Source: Acidobacteriota bacterium
GTDB lineage: Bacteria; Acidobacteriota; Blastocatellia; UBA7656
Length of the DNA stretch: 64,000 nucleotides
Direction of reading: 5' to 3'
Assembly (NCBI GenBank): GCA_040754075.1
Contig: JBFMDH010000008.1
Coordinates: 73,410 to 137,409 of the forward strand
Part shown: positions 1 through 7,961 of the stretch, one piece after another
Numbering within the stretch: position 1 is the stretch's first letter
How the letters are laid out: each line of letters begins with the position of its first letter
The notes under the pieces: model-generated
Seen by the model: the letters and a program-made list of their open reading frames with translations, nothing else
Database searches by the model: none
What the model was told of the DNA's origin: nothing
Position numbers and translations under genes: made by a program

Positions 1-409
1 AATCCGTCGTGCCAATGCGATAAACCGACTGCCCGCTGGCATTGACGCTGCCGGAAAACTGCACGAAATAGGAATCATTATAAGGCGAATTATTTTCCGC
101 TTTACTGCGCACCCATAACCGATAAGCAACACCCGACTGGGCATTAAAACTCATCTCGAAATAGTGTGCGGGACTGGCGAGCGCGGTTGTCAATTTCGGC
201 GCGCCGAAATCAGCGTTTTTCAGGCATGCGCCACCAGCGGCTGTAGAGTCTGAAACATTAGTAAAATTGCCAATTTTGGTGCTGGCTGTCGATGCATATA
301 AAACGATTTCACTGGCACTTGCTTGAGCGGTTGTTGGCATTTCTCGCCATACAACCATCAGGGACAGAACGATAAACACAAAACTTGTCTGTCTGAAAAC
401 TTTTTTCAT
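1..409 (-). CDS. Secreted protein, N-terminal part (cut by window edge)
   Basis: Read from the reverse complement: an ATG at 409 follows GGAGA/AAGGA ribosome-binding sequence, and the frame stays open to the window edge (about 136 residues). A signal peptide of about 30 residues (Lys-rich start, hydrophobic core, TAQA end) is followed by a stretch resembling a beta-rich carbohydrate-binding or discoidin-like domain, with AAGGACLKNADFGAPKL and later aromatic residues spaced as in sugar-binding modules. From memory, such domains recur in large secreted Acidobacteria proteins; that family link is not checked. The C-terminal part and any catalytic domain lie outside the window, so the function is unknown. 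Confidence 0.7.
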   Translation of the reverse strand, partial: MKKVFRQTSFVFIVLSLMVVWREMPTTAQASASEIVLYASTASTKIGNFTNVSDSTAAGGACLKNADFGAPKLTTALASPAHYFEMSFNAQSGVAYRLWVRSKAENNSPYNDSYFVQFSGSVNASGQSVYRIGTTD

Positions 410-1406
410 TCCTTCAAAATCTCCCTAGAAAAAATTGCCTGTTTAAACAGGCTTCGTGAGTTCACTTAAAACAATTTTCAATTGGCTGCGACCGGTTTAC
501 GTTTAATTGCACCTGAACCGGCAGGCAGGCATTTACTGCCTTGTAATAAGTCGCGCCAAATATGAAACACACATGATTTTCGTGAGAATATCTTTAGTTC
601 GGATTGGGTATTGCCTTTAACAAAAGGTCATGGCGCACGTAGCCAAACCTGTATCTTTCAGGCAACCACTTATGCGAAGTTGAATAATCAGGGGTATGAA
701 AGCCCAGACTATACATTTAGCAATTATGAATATGCCTGCAAAACCCAACCGATTTTTTTTTCATTTACATTCAAAATAAGAAATTGCAAGGGGCATATGC
801 TTGAGAAAGGGGGGTATCTCTTTAACCTTTCCACCGGCAAGAAGCGAGTGAGTCGGATTTTGAATAAACCAATATCCGCTATGGTCAAACAAATTGCTCA
901 TCTTACCTTGATTAATCAATTTTATTTACAGGAGCGAGAGATGCAAATTGAGATTGCGCTCAATCAAAAATAAAATCCAGTGTGAGGTTCGGTTCATTTT
1001 CCCCATTGAACCGATGGTTTTTTATTGCTTTGCTTTTTGTTTTGAGAATCGGATTATACTGAGTGACTCCCACCCAATCAATAATAACCGACACCCCCGA
1101 CGCAGATTATGAAATCATCATAGATTTTTGAAAAGCTCACCTGAATTCGGTATGGAAGCATCCGGGATATAAAAGCGTGGCATCGCGATTAAAAAACGCT
1201 GCTGACATTTTGCAGTTTTAATGGAATTAGAAGTATTTAACCGATGAGTGAAGCAGATTGCCGAAAAAAGGCAAATTCAGGTTTGGACAGTTGAACGAAA
1301 TCTGAAAGGCGTTCGCTAAACCTGCATTCGCTTCCAAAGACAGTCGCTGTCCTGCAAAAAGCTGGCGGATGGCAATCAAGGATGAGTCGTGGCACAGGCT
1401 TGAGAA
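410..1406. other. Gene-poor gap of about 1 kb
   Basis: No convincing gene is seen. A 120-codon frame at 611-973 starts at TTG, has no ribosome-binding site and no recognisable motif. It ends just before a hairpin at 990-1013 followed by a T-rich run, which is the only hint that it could be transcribed. The minus-strand frame at 1227-1412 overlaps the start of the glycosyltransferase gene and is not credible. The promoter of the glycosyltransferase operon probably lies in the right half. Confidence 0.5.
990..1024 (+). terminator. Possible rho-independent terminator
   Basis: A perfect 7-bp stem CGGTTCA/TGAACCG (990-996 with 1007-1013) encloses a 10-base loop and is followed by ATGGTTTTTTATT. 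The stem is short, so strength is uncertain. No sure gene lies upstream on this strand. Confidence 0.35.
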
Positions 1407-2393
1407 ATGCAATTAGACGTAATTATCCCAACCTTTAATCGTCAGGATTTACTCCCACGCACCTTAAAAAGCTTGCTCGAAGCAGACCTGCCACAAGAGT
1501 TGACGGTTCACGTCAATGTTGTCGATAACAATTCCAAAGACCGCACGCGACAGATTGTTGATGAATGGATGAACCGGTTTGATGGGCGATTGCATTATCT
1601 CTTTGAACCCATTCAAGGGCGTTCAGCGGCGTTAAACAAAGGCATTTTATCCACCACCGGAGAACTGGTCGGCATGATTGACGATGACGAAGAAATCCAT
1701 CGTCAGTGGTATGAGACTGTGCAGAAGGCGTTCACTCATAACCATATAGATTTTATTGGTGGTCCCTATTACCCCTGCTGGGGCGCCGAGTGTCCGGATT
1801 GGTTGCCGAGAAAATATGCCGGCGTCATCGGTTGGATTGATGGCGGAAGTCAGGTTTGTCCGTTTAACCGAAGTTACCCGGGCATTTTAATGGGCGGAAA
1901 CGCGGTGATTCGTCGCGCCATTTTAACTAAAGTCGGATTGTATTCAACTGCGCTTGGACGCACCGATACACATCTGCTGGCGGGTGAAGATGAAGAGATG
2001 TATGAGCGGTTGTTGAATGCCGGGGCGCGCGGTTTATATCTGCCCGATTTGATTATCTATCATTACATCCCGCCGCAACGATTAACCAAAAGTTATTTTC
2101 GCAAATGGTGTTTCTGGCGCGGCGTATCAATGGGATTGCTTCACCGGGTACATCAACGACAATCCGCCATTAAACAACTTTGGGGCATTCCGCGATACCT
2201 TTATGGCGAAGCCCTGAGAGGCTTTAAAAGAAAATTGCAGGATGCACTGCGGTTGAAAATAGATTCCGAACAGGGCTTTGCAGGGGAATTAGCTGCCTGG
2301 GATTTAGCCGGTTACCTATACGGCAGGCATTTCTATAAACCTGTCGCCACGAATAAATCCACAAAAGGTTTGGCAGTTATCTCTTCGGTGTAA
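1407..2393 (+). CDS. Family 2 glycosyltransferase
   Basis: A 328-residue GT-A fold enzyme that would transfer a sugar from a nucleotide donor to a growing surface polysaccharide in the cytoplasm. The N-terminus VIIPTFNRQDLLPRTL is the classic GT2 nucleotide-binding start, and the metal-binding DxD region appears as IDDDEE at residues 91-96. A later EDEEMYERL segment (about residue 193) fits the catalytic-base region. The C-terminal part (PPQRLTKSYFRKW) closely resembles that of the glycosyltransferase at 5685-6716, so the two look like paralogues flanking one exporter. It is the first gene of an operon with an ABC-2 exporter. Donor and acceptor cannot be read from sequence. Confidence 0.88.
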   Translation: MQLDVIIPTFNRQDLLPRTLKSLLEADLPQELTVHVNVVDNNSKDRTRQIVDEWMNRFDGRLHYLFEPIQGRSAALNKGILSTTGELVGMIDDDEEIHRQWYETVQKAFTHNHIDFIGGPYYPCWGAECPDWLPRKYAGVIGWIDGGSQVCPFNRSYPGILMGGNAVIRRAILTKVGLYSTALGRTDTHLLAGEDEEMYERLLNAGARGLYLPDLIIYHYIPPQRLTKSYFRKWCFWRGVSMGLLHRVHQRQSAIKQLWGIPRYLYGEALRGFKRKLQDALRLKIDSEQGFAGELAAWDLAGYLYGRHFYKPVATNKSTKGLAVISSV

Positions 2394-2471
2394 CCGAAAT
2401 CATTTTGAATTCACACCATAAAATTTTGATTGAAACGAAGCAATTGAATTCACCGGAAACTGGAATCGCAC

Positions 2472-3359
2472 ATGGCAACATCTGATTTAATCAACGCAGG
2501 AATCAACCGAGAGTTATCTGATGCCACACCTCGGCGGGTGTCGGTGATTCGTCCACCTTCGCTCACCCGACTAAATTTCATCGCTAACCTGACCAAACTT
2601 TTCCACTACCGGGATTTGCTCTATACCCTGACGCTGCACCGCATCAAGGTGCGTTACAAGCAATCTTTATTAGGGATTTCGTGGGCGATTTTACAACCGC
2701 TGTCGATGATGTTGATCTTCACCATCATCTTTTCGATTTTTGCCAGAATGCCAAGCGAAGGTTCGCCCTATGCGTTGTTTGCTTATGCCGCTTTGCTCCC
2801 CTGGACATTTTTTTCTACTGCCCTTGCGAATGCGACGAACGCCCTGGTCAGTCATACGCAACTGGTAACCAAAGTCTATTTCCCGCGAGAGATTCTCCCG
2901 ATGACTTATGTTTTCGCTTCGTTATTCGATTTTTTAATTGCCTCGACGGTGCTCGCCGGGTTAATGGTGTATTACCGCCTTTCACCCACCTGGAATGCGC
3001 TTTATGCGGTGCCCATTCTATTCATCCTGACCTGTTTTGCCACGGCGATGGGATTGCTGTTTTCTGCAACCCAGGTGCGCTTGCGTGATATAGGGGTCGC
3101 GGTGCCGTTGCTTTTGCAACTGTGGATGTTTGCCACGCCGGTGATTTATCCGTTGAGCGCGGTTCCCGGACGTTTGCGAATGATCTATGTGCTCAATCCG
3201 ATGGTTGGGATTGTCGAAAATTTTCGCCAAACCATTTTGAATGGCGCATCTCCCGATTTCTACACGCTGGGGATATCGGGTTTGATGGCGCTGGTCTTGC
3301 TGATTATTTCTTATCTCTATTTCAAACATACGGAAGCCACAATGGCGGATGTGATTTAA
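2472..3359 (+). CDS. ABC-2 type polysaccharide export permease (Wzm-like)
   Basis: A 295-residue integral membrane protein with about six hydrophobic segments, beginning after a cytoplasmic N-terminus of about 60 residues. The motif RYKQSLLGISWAILQPL followed by FARMPSEGSPYALFAY is typical of the permease of capsule, O-antigen or teichoic acid exporters (ABC2_membrane family). It ends 19 bases before the ATPase gene, and the two form one transporter that flips lipid-linked glycans across the inner membrane. Glycosyltransferases on both sides support a polysaccharide cargo. Confidence 0.9.
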   Translation: MATSDLINAGINRELSDATPRRVSVIRPPSLTRLNFIANLTKLFHYRDLLYTLTLHRIKVRYKQSLLGISWAILQPLSMMLIFTIIFSIFARMPSEGSPYALFAYAALLPWTFFSTALANATNALVSHTQLVTKVYFPREILPMTYVFASLFDFLIASTVLAGLMVYYRLSPTWNALYAVPILFILTCFATAMGLLFSATQVRLRDIGVAVPLLLQLWMFATPVIYPLSAVPGRLRMIYVLNPMVGIVENFRQTILNGASPDFYTLGISGLMALVLLIISYLYFKHTEATMADVI

Positions 3360-3378
3360 GCAGTGGAGCAGGTTGACG

Positions 3379-4626
3379 ATGGCTGATTTGTTATTCAATG
3401 GTGTCTCAAAAAAATATCGGATTCGTGAAGACCACGAGACCAATGGTGAGCGCCGCCCACTAATTTCCAAAATGCAAAAATTATGGCACCGCAAGCGCGA
3501 TTTCTGGGCGCTTCGCGAAGTCAGTTTTGAAGTGGAACGCGGTGAATCTCTCGGCATCATCGGGCATAACGGCGCGGGTAAAAGCACGATTTTAAAATTG
3601 CTCTCCAATATCACCACCCCGAGTAAAGGAGAGATAAAAATCAACGGCAGCCTTTCGGCGCTCATCGAGGTCGGTTCCGGATTTCACCCGGAACTGACTG
3701 GTCGTGAGAATATTTATTTGAATGGTTCGATTCTGGGTATGCGACGACGCGAGATTGCCCGCAAGCTTGAAAGCATTGTCGAATTCGCCGGCATCAAACC
3801 ATTTCTCGATTTACCTGTAAAACGTTACTCATCGGGAATGTACGTTCGATTGGGCTTTTCAATTGCCGCGCATCTCGAACCGGATATTTTGTTGCTTGAT
3901 GAAGTGCTCGCGGTTGGCGATTTGGCATTTCAGGCAAAATGCATGCAACGCATTGATGATTTGCGACAGGCGGGGACGACGATTGTGTTTATTTCGCATG
4001 ACCTGGCAGCCGTTCAACGCCTGTGTAAACGTGTATTACTTATGCAAAAAGGCGGAATCATCGCCAGAGGGTCGGCAATGGATGTCGTGAATAGGTATCG
4101 CCAGACGGCATCCGATTTTTCGCCGCCCGATGGTCATGGACTACTCATTACCAAATCGGCGGAGGTCACAGCTTTAAATTTTTATGATGCGCAGGGCAGA
4201 GAAGTAAAGGTGATGAAAACCGGAGCCGAAATGCGCGTCAAGCTCGATTATTTTGCCCGCGAACGCATTGAAGATTGCGTTTTCGACATCTGCTTTTATT
4301 CAGCCAATCGGGAATTGACCTGTCAATTTACCACCGAATTAAAAGAAGACCGGATTGATATTGAACCGGGTCAAGGAACGGTTGAATATCATTGTCCCGA
4401 AATCGGATTGCTACCCGGTATCTATTATGTCGACGTGACCATCAAACATCGCGCCTCTCCAAAGGGAAGTCACATTGATTGGCAATATCAACGGGCGATG
4501 TTAAGGGTTGACCCCGGAAATTTGGTTAAAGGGAAATTTTATATGCCGCACGAATGGCGACATGAGCGACCGGATGTTGCGACGAGTCTCAGAGCGGAAC
4601 AATTTCTCAATCAAACGGTTTCCTGA
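3379..4626 (+). CDS. ABC polysaccharide exporter ATPase with C-terminal cargo domain (Wzt-like)
   Basis: The ATPase partner of the preceding permease, 415 residues from the ATG at 3379, which has GGAG 10 bases upstream; a TTG two codons earlier is less likely. Walker A is GHNGAGKST at residues 62-70, the signature is YSSGMYVRLGF, and Walker B is ILLLDEVLAVGD. The last 150 or so residues form an extra beta-rich domain like the Wzt C-terminal domain that, in O8/O9a antigen exporters, binds the capped non-reducing end of the glycan. Its presence suggests that chain length is fixed by end modification before export, although no capping methyltransferase or kinase is seen in this operon. Confidence 0.9.
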   Translation: MADLLFNGVSKKYRIREDHETNGERRPLISKMQKLWHRKRDFWALREVSFEVERGESLGIIGHNGAGKSTILKLLSNITTPSKGEIKINGSLSALIEVGSGFHPELTGRENIYLNGSILGMRRREIARKLESIVEFAGIKPFLDLPVKRYSSGMYVRLGFSIAAHLEPDILLLDEVLAVGDLAFQAKCMQRIDDLRQAGTTIVFISHDLAAVQRLCKRVLLMQKGGIIARGSAMDVVNRYRQTASDFSPPDGHGLLITKSAEVTALNFYDAQGREVKVMKTGAEMRVKLDYFARERIEDCVFDICFYSANRELTCQFTTELKEDRIDIEPGQGTVEYHCPEIGLLPGIYYVDVTIKHRASPKGSHIDWQYQRAMLRVDPGNLVKGKFYMPHEWRHERPDVATSLRAEQFLNQTVS

Positions 4627-4690
4627 TGGGCAATCGTTCAAGCCAAAAGTGGCTTTACGTTCGACATCGGAAACCTGAATGGAATAAAAA

Positions 4691-5662
4691 ATGCCGCGCC
4701 CCGTGAAGAAGTCAAATCTGAAATATCGCAAACCGAAAGTGGTTTCCGTCATCATTCCCTGCTATAACCACGCCGGTTTTTTGCAAGAAGCGATTGACAG
4801 TGTCTTACAACAAACCTACAAGGATTTTGAAATCCTCGTCATTGATGATGGGTCAACCGATAAAACTTCAGCAATTGCCGCGAGCTTTTCTGCGGTTCGT
4901 TATGTCTACCAAAATAATCAGGGGTTATCAGCGGCGCGCAATCGCGGCATCAGCGAAAGTCTGGGAGAGTTTCTGGTGTTTCTGGATGCCGATGATCGCC
5001 TGCTTCCCAAAGCTCTTGAAATCGGCGTGAAGGCATTAAGCCTCAGACCGGATTGCGCCTTTGTGTATGGGCGCAGCCAATACATCAATGATAAAGGCAA
5101 GCATATTCCGGTCAACTACCCTGAGCCGGTTTTAACCGATCACTACCTGGCGTTGCTGCACTCTAACCATATTTGGATGCCTGCGCAGGTGATGTATCGC
5201 AGCAAGGTTTTCGACGAGGTCAGAGGGTTTAATCCCTCAATCAGCGCCGCCGCTGATTATGAACTGTACCTGCGAATTACCAGGCGTTTCCCGGTTTATA
5301 ACCACTTGGAGATTGTTGCCGAGTATCGCCAGCAACTTACCAGCATGTCGCGCAATTACCGGTTGATGCTCACAACCACCATGCGGGCGCTCAATTCTCA
5401 GAAGCCAGCTATTCGAGATGAACCCGATTATCTCAATGCCTACCGTGCAGGAAAAAAACTCTGGCAGTCTTACTACGGCGAAGGTTGCGTTGACCAGTTT
5501 CGTAAAGACCTGCGAAAGCCGGGACGAAAAGCCGAATTATTCAAAGCGATGATAATCCTGCTTCGATATTATCCGCAGGGTGTGGTCAAGCATTTAAGGA
5601 AGAAATTGACATTGATGTTGAAACGCCCACCCGAAATTCGCTCGACTCCCTCATTGAAATAA
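4691..5662 (+). CDS. Family 2 glycosyltransferase
   Basis: A 323-residue GT2 enzyme. VVSVIIPCYNHAGFLQEAI is the nucleotide-binding start, IDDGSTDKT follows at about 51, and the DxD region is FLDADDR at about 97-103. The later SAAADYELYLRI segment matches the EDxE-like acceptor region of WbnJ/SpsA-type enzymes. It belongs to the same operon as the ABC exporter. The C-terminal 100 residues are basic and helical, consistent with membrane association. Sugar specificity is unknown. Confidence 0.88.
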   Translation: MPRPVKKSNLKYRKPKVVSVIIPCYNHAGFLQEAIDSVLQQTYKDFEILVIDDGSTDKTSAIAASFSAVRYVYQNNQGLSAARNRGISESLGEFLVFLDADDRLLPKALEIGVKALSLRPDCAFVYGRSQYINDKGKHIPVNYPEPVLTDHYLALLHSNHIWMPAQVMYRSKVFDEVRGFNPSISAAADYELYLRITRRFPVYNHLEIVAEYRQQLTSMSRNYRLMLTTTMRALNSQKPAIRDEPDYLNAYRAGKKLWQSYYGEGCVDQFRKDLRKPGRKAELFKAMIILLRYYPQGVVKHLRKKLTLMLKRPPEIRSTPSLK

Positions 5663-5684
5663 CAGCCGGAGGAGTAATCATCCG

Positions 5685-6716
5685 ATGGATGAAGCGTTTG
5701 ATATATCGGTCATTCTTTGTACCTATAATCGCGCCGCGCAACTGCGACAGGCGATTGCCAGCATTATGGCGCAGGATTGTCCGCACCTGCGATTTGAACT
5801 GATTATCGTGGATAATCATTCAACCGACCAAACGCGCCAGGTTTGTCAATCCATGATGGCGCAAAGCCCCATTCCGATTCGTTACTTTTTTGAAGCGAGG
5901 CAAGGGGTTTCTTATGCGCGCAATTCAGCTATCAACCTGGCTAAATCGGAAATTCTCGCCTTCTTTGATGATGATGTTTGGGTGACGCCGGATTGGTTAG
6001 CCACTATTAAACGACGATTCGATGAGCATCAGGATGTCGATGGCATTGGCGGCAAAGTTTTGCCGGTCTGGAACTGTGTAACGCCCGGTTGGTTGAACCC
6101 TGCGCAATATGCGCCGCTCGCGCTTCAGGATTATGGCGATAAAAGTATACAGATAAACGCCAGTCAGCCCTTATGTCTGGTTGCTGCCAATCTGGCAATT
6201 CGCCGCCAAGTTTTTACGCGAATCGGTCTTTTTTCTCCCACCCTGCAACGTGTCGAAAATGGTATCGGTTCGATGGAAGACCATGAATTGCATTTGCGAA
6301 TCTGGGATGCCGGATTTCAAGAAATGTATTGTCCGGAGATGATTGTCAAAACCGAAGTGCCGGGCGAACGTTTGACAAAAAATTATTACCGGCGGTGGCA
6401 TCAAGGTCACGGCCATTTTTATGGGTTGTTGCGGGATCGGGAATTTGAACGCTCGATTATGCGCCTGTTCGATGTGCCAATGCATTTATACAAACAGACA
6501 CTGGTTGATTTATGGGGTTGGGGAAAAAATCGGTTGTTTGGAAAAGCTGATAAGGCATTTGCCAGTGAAATACAACTCTGGTTTTTCATGGGCTTTTTTA
6601 AACAACGCTTAATGACCAGCAGAGCCGGCGTGACCCTGAAAAAAATGCGTGAGGTTTTTACCTCGCTTTATGCTTCACCAAAGCCGCAAAGAGAAAACCC
6701 ATCAATTGACGAATAA
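5685..6716 (+). CDS. Family 2 glycosyltransferase
   Basis: A 343-residue GT2 enzyme with a strong GGAGGAG ribosome-binding sequence before the ATG. ISVILCTYNRAAQLRQAI opens the fold, VDNHSTDQT follows, and the metal site is FFDDDV at about 94-98. MEDHELHLRIWDAG is the probable catalytic region. The segment GERLTKNYYRRW near residue 227 parallels GT 1407-2393, so these two are probably paralogues. This is the last gene of the polysaccharide operon; a terminator-like hairpin follows about 105 bases downstream. Confidence 0.88.
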   Translation: MDEAFDISVILCTYNRAAQLRQAIASIMAQDCPHLRFELIIVDNHSTDQTRQVCQSMMAQSPIPIRYFFEARQGVSYARNSAINLAKSEILAFFDDDVWVTPDWLATIKRRFDEHQDVDGIGGKVLPVWNCVTPGWLNPAQYAPLALQDYGDKSIQINASQPLCLVAANLAIRRQVFTRIGLFSPTLQRVENGIGSMEDHELHLRIWDAGFQEMYCPEMIVKTEVPGERLTKNYYRRWHQGHGHFYGLLRDREFERSIMRLFDVPMHLYKQTLVDLWGWGKNRLFGKADKAFASEIQLWFFMGFFKQRLMTSRAGVTLKKMREVFTSLYASPKPQRENPSIDE

Positions 6717-6820
6717 ATACGACCCTCTTACCAATCCTTTAAAGCAAAAGCAAAACGATTCAATGGTTTTCTTGCACTGATGCTGTGAATCAAAAAGCTT
6801 ACCGGCTTGATTGCCGCAAA

Positions 6821-6868
6821 GTTGGTGGGTGTCGATAAGTTTAAGGAATTTCCCGCCAACGGGTTTTT
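6821..6868 (+). terminator. Rho-independent terminator of the polysaccharide operon
   Basis: A 9-bp stem GTTGGTGGG/CCCGCCAAC (6821-6829 with 6852-6860, one wobble pair) has a 22-base loop and is followed by GGGTTTTTC. It lies downstream of the last glycosyltransferase on the same strand. The rest of the 6717-7053 gap shows no gene and probably holds the promoter of the esterase gene. Confidence 0.5.
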
Positions 6869-7053
6869 CATTTGCCCATAGTGAATAAAAATTAATTACA
6901 CTTCGTTCATCCTATTAGGTGTCACTCGCCAAAATAAAAAAATAGCGGTAAACTCTTGAGCACCAGGAGACCAGAAGCTTTCACGCATGAATCTGTCTTT
7001 GCGCGTGTTTTTCTATATCGCGCCAATTATTTCATTGAAGTAAAGGTCAGGTT

Positions 7054-7935
7054 ATGAAATTTAAAATCACATTTCTCTTAGGACTGTTTTTTGTTCTGTT
7101 GAGTTCGGCACACGCGCAAAAAGTTATTCGCTTATATGAAGGCGCTGCGCCCGGCTCCGAAACCTGGACACACAAAGAGAAAGAATATTTCTCGCCTATC
7201 TGGAATACCCAAGTCGTTACCAACGTTGTGCATCCTACGCTTACGGTCTATCTGCCTGATGCCAAAACGGCTACGCAAACCGGTGTGATTATCTGTCCGG
7301 GAGGCGGTTTTCACGCGCTTTCCATCAACAGCGAAGGCATCGATGTTGCCAGGTGGTTAAGCAGCAGAGGCATTGCCGCCTTTGTCTTGAAATATCGTCT
7401 GGTGCCAACCGGCGAAGATGGCGTCAAAGAGTTCATGGAAAAGATGAATAAAGGACAACGGTTTGATACCGACCCGGCAATTTCCATGGGAATCGCTGAT
7501 GGCATTGCGGCAGTCGCTTATGTGCGAAAACACGCGGAGGAATTCGGTATCGCTGCGAATCGCATTGGCATCATGGGATTTTCAGCAGGCGGCACGGTGA
7601 CCGCAGCCGTTGCCTTTCAATATTCAAAAGACAGCCGCCCGGATTTCGTCGCGCCGATTTATCCGTATATGGGCGCGGTCAAACCCGCAGAAGTTCCCGC
7701 AGACGCGCCGCCGCTTTTTGTGTTAGCGGCAACCGATGATCAACTCGGTCTTGCGCCCCATAGCGTTCAACTTTATGGCAAATGGACTGCCGCAAAAAAA
7801 ACTGCCGAAATTCACCTCTATTCAAAAGGCGGTCACGGGTTTGGCATGCGCAAACAAAATATCCCTTCTGACCGGTGGATTGAACGGTTCGGTGAATGGT
7901 TACAGGTGCAAGGCTTGATGAAACCGCTTCATTGA
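7054..7935 (+). CDS. Secreted alpha/beta-hydrolase esterase (BD-FAE / acetyl-xylan esterase type)
   Basis: A 293-residue protein with a signal peptide (MKFKITFLLG..., cleavage after AHA near residue 21). The oxyanion-hole motif CPGGGFH lies at 81-87, the nucleophile serine is S177 in GFSAGG, the probable acid is in ATDDQLG, and the catalytic histidine is in KGGHGFGM near the C-terminus. This order matches secreted carbohydrate esterases that remove acetyl or similar acyl groups from plant polysaccharides. It lies 26 bases upstream of the alpha-L-rhamnosidase, so it probably de-esterifies rhamnose-containing glycans such as pectin side chains. Substrate is inferred from context only. Confidence 0.82.
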   Translation: MKFKITFLLGLFFVLLSSAHAQKVIRLYEGAAPGSETWTHKEKEYFSPIWNTQVVTNVVHPTLTVYLPDAKTATQTGVIICPGGGFHALSINSEGIDVARWLSSRGIAAFVLKYRLVPTGEDGVKEFMEKMNKGQRFDTDPAISMGIADGIAAVAYVRKHAEEFGIAANRIGIMGFSAGGTVTAAVAFQYSKDSRPDFVAPIYPYMGAVKPAEVPADAPPLFVLAATDDQLGLAPHSVQLYGKWTAAKKTAEIHLYSKGGHGFGMRKQNIPSDRWIERFGEWLQVQGLMKPLH

Positions 7936-7961
7936 TTTTTCGATTAACAAGGAATTTGACG

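Noticed and set aside
611-973. Frame of 120 codons in the first gap
   Set aside because: TTG start without ribosome-binding site, no domain, unusual composition; only the hairpin downstream hints at transcription.
1227-1412. Minus-strand frame before the first glycosyltransferase
   Set aside because: Overlaps the real gene start and shows no family or ribosome-binding site.
3018-3665. Minus-strand frame of 215 codons
   Set aside because: Antisense shadow of the ABC permease and ATPase genes; His/Arg-rich composition typical of reverse frames.
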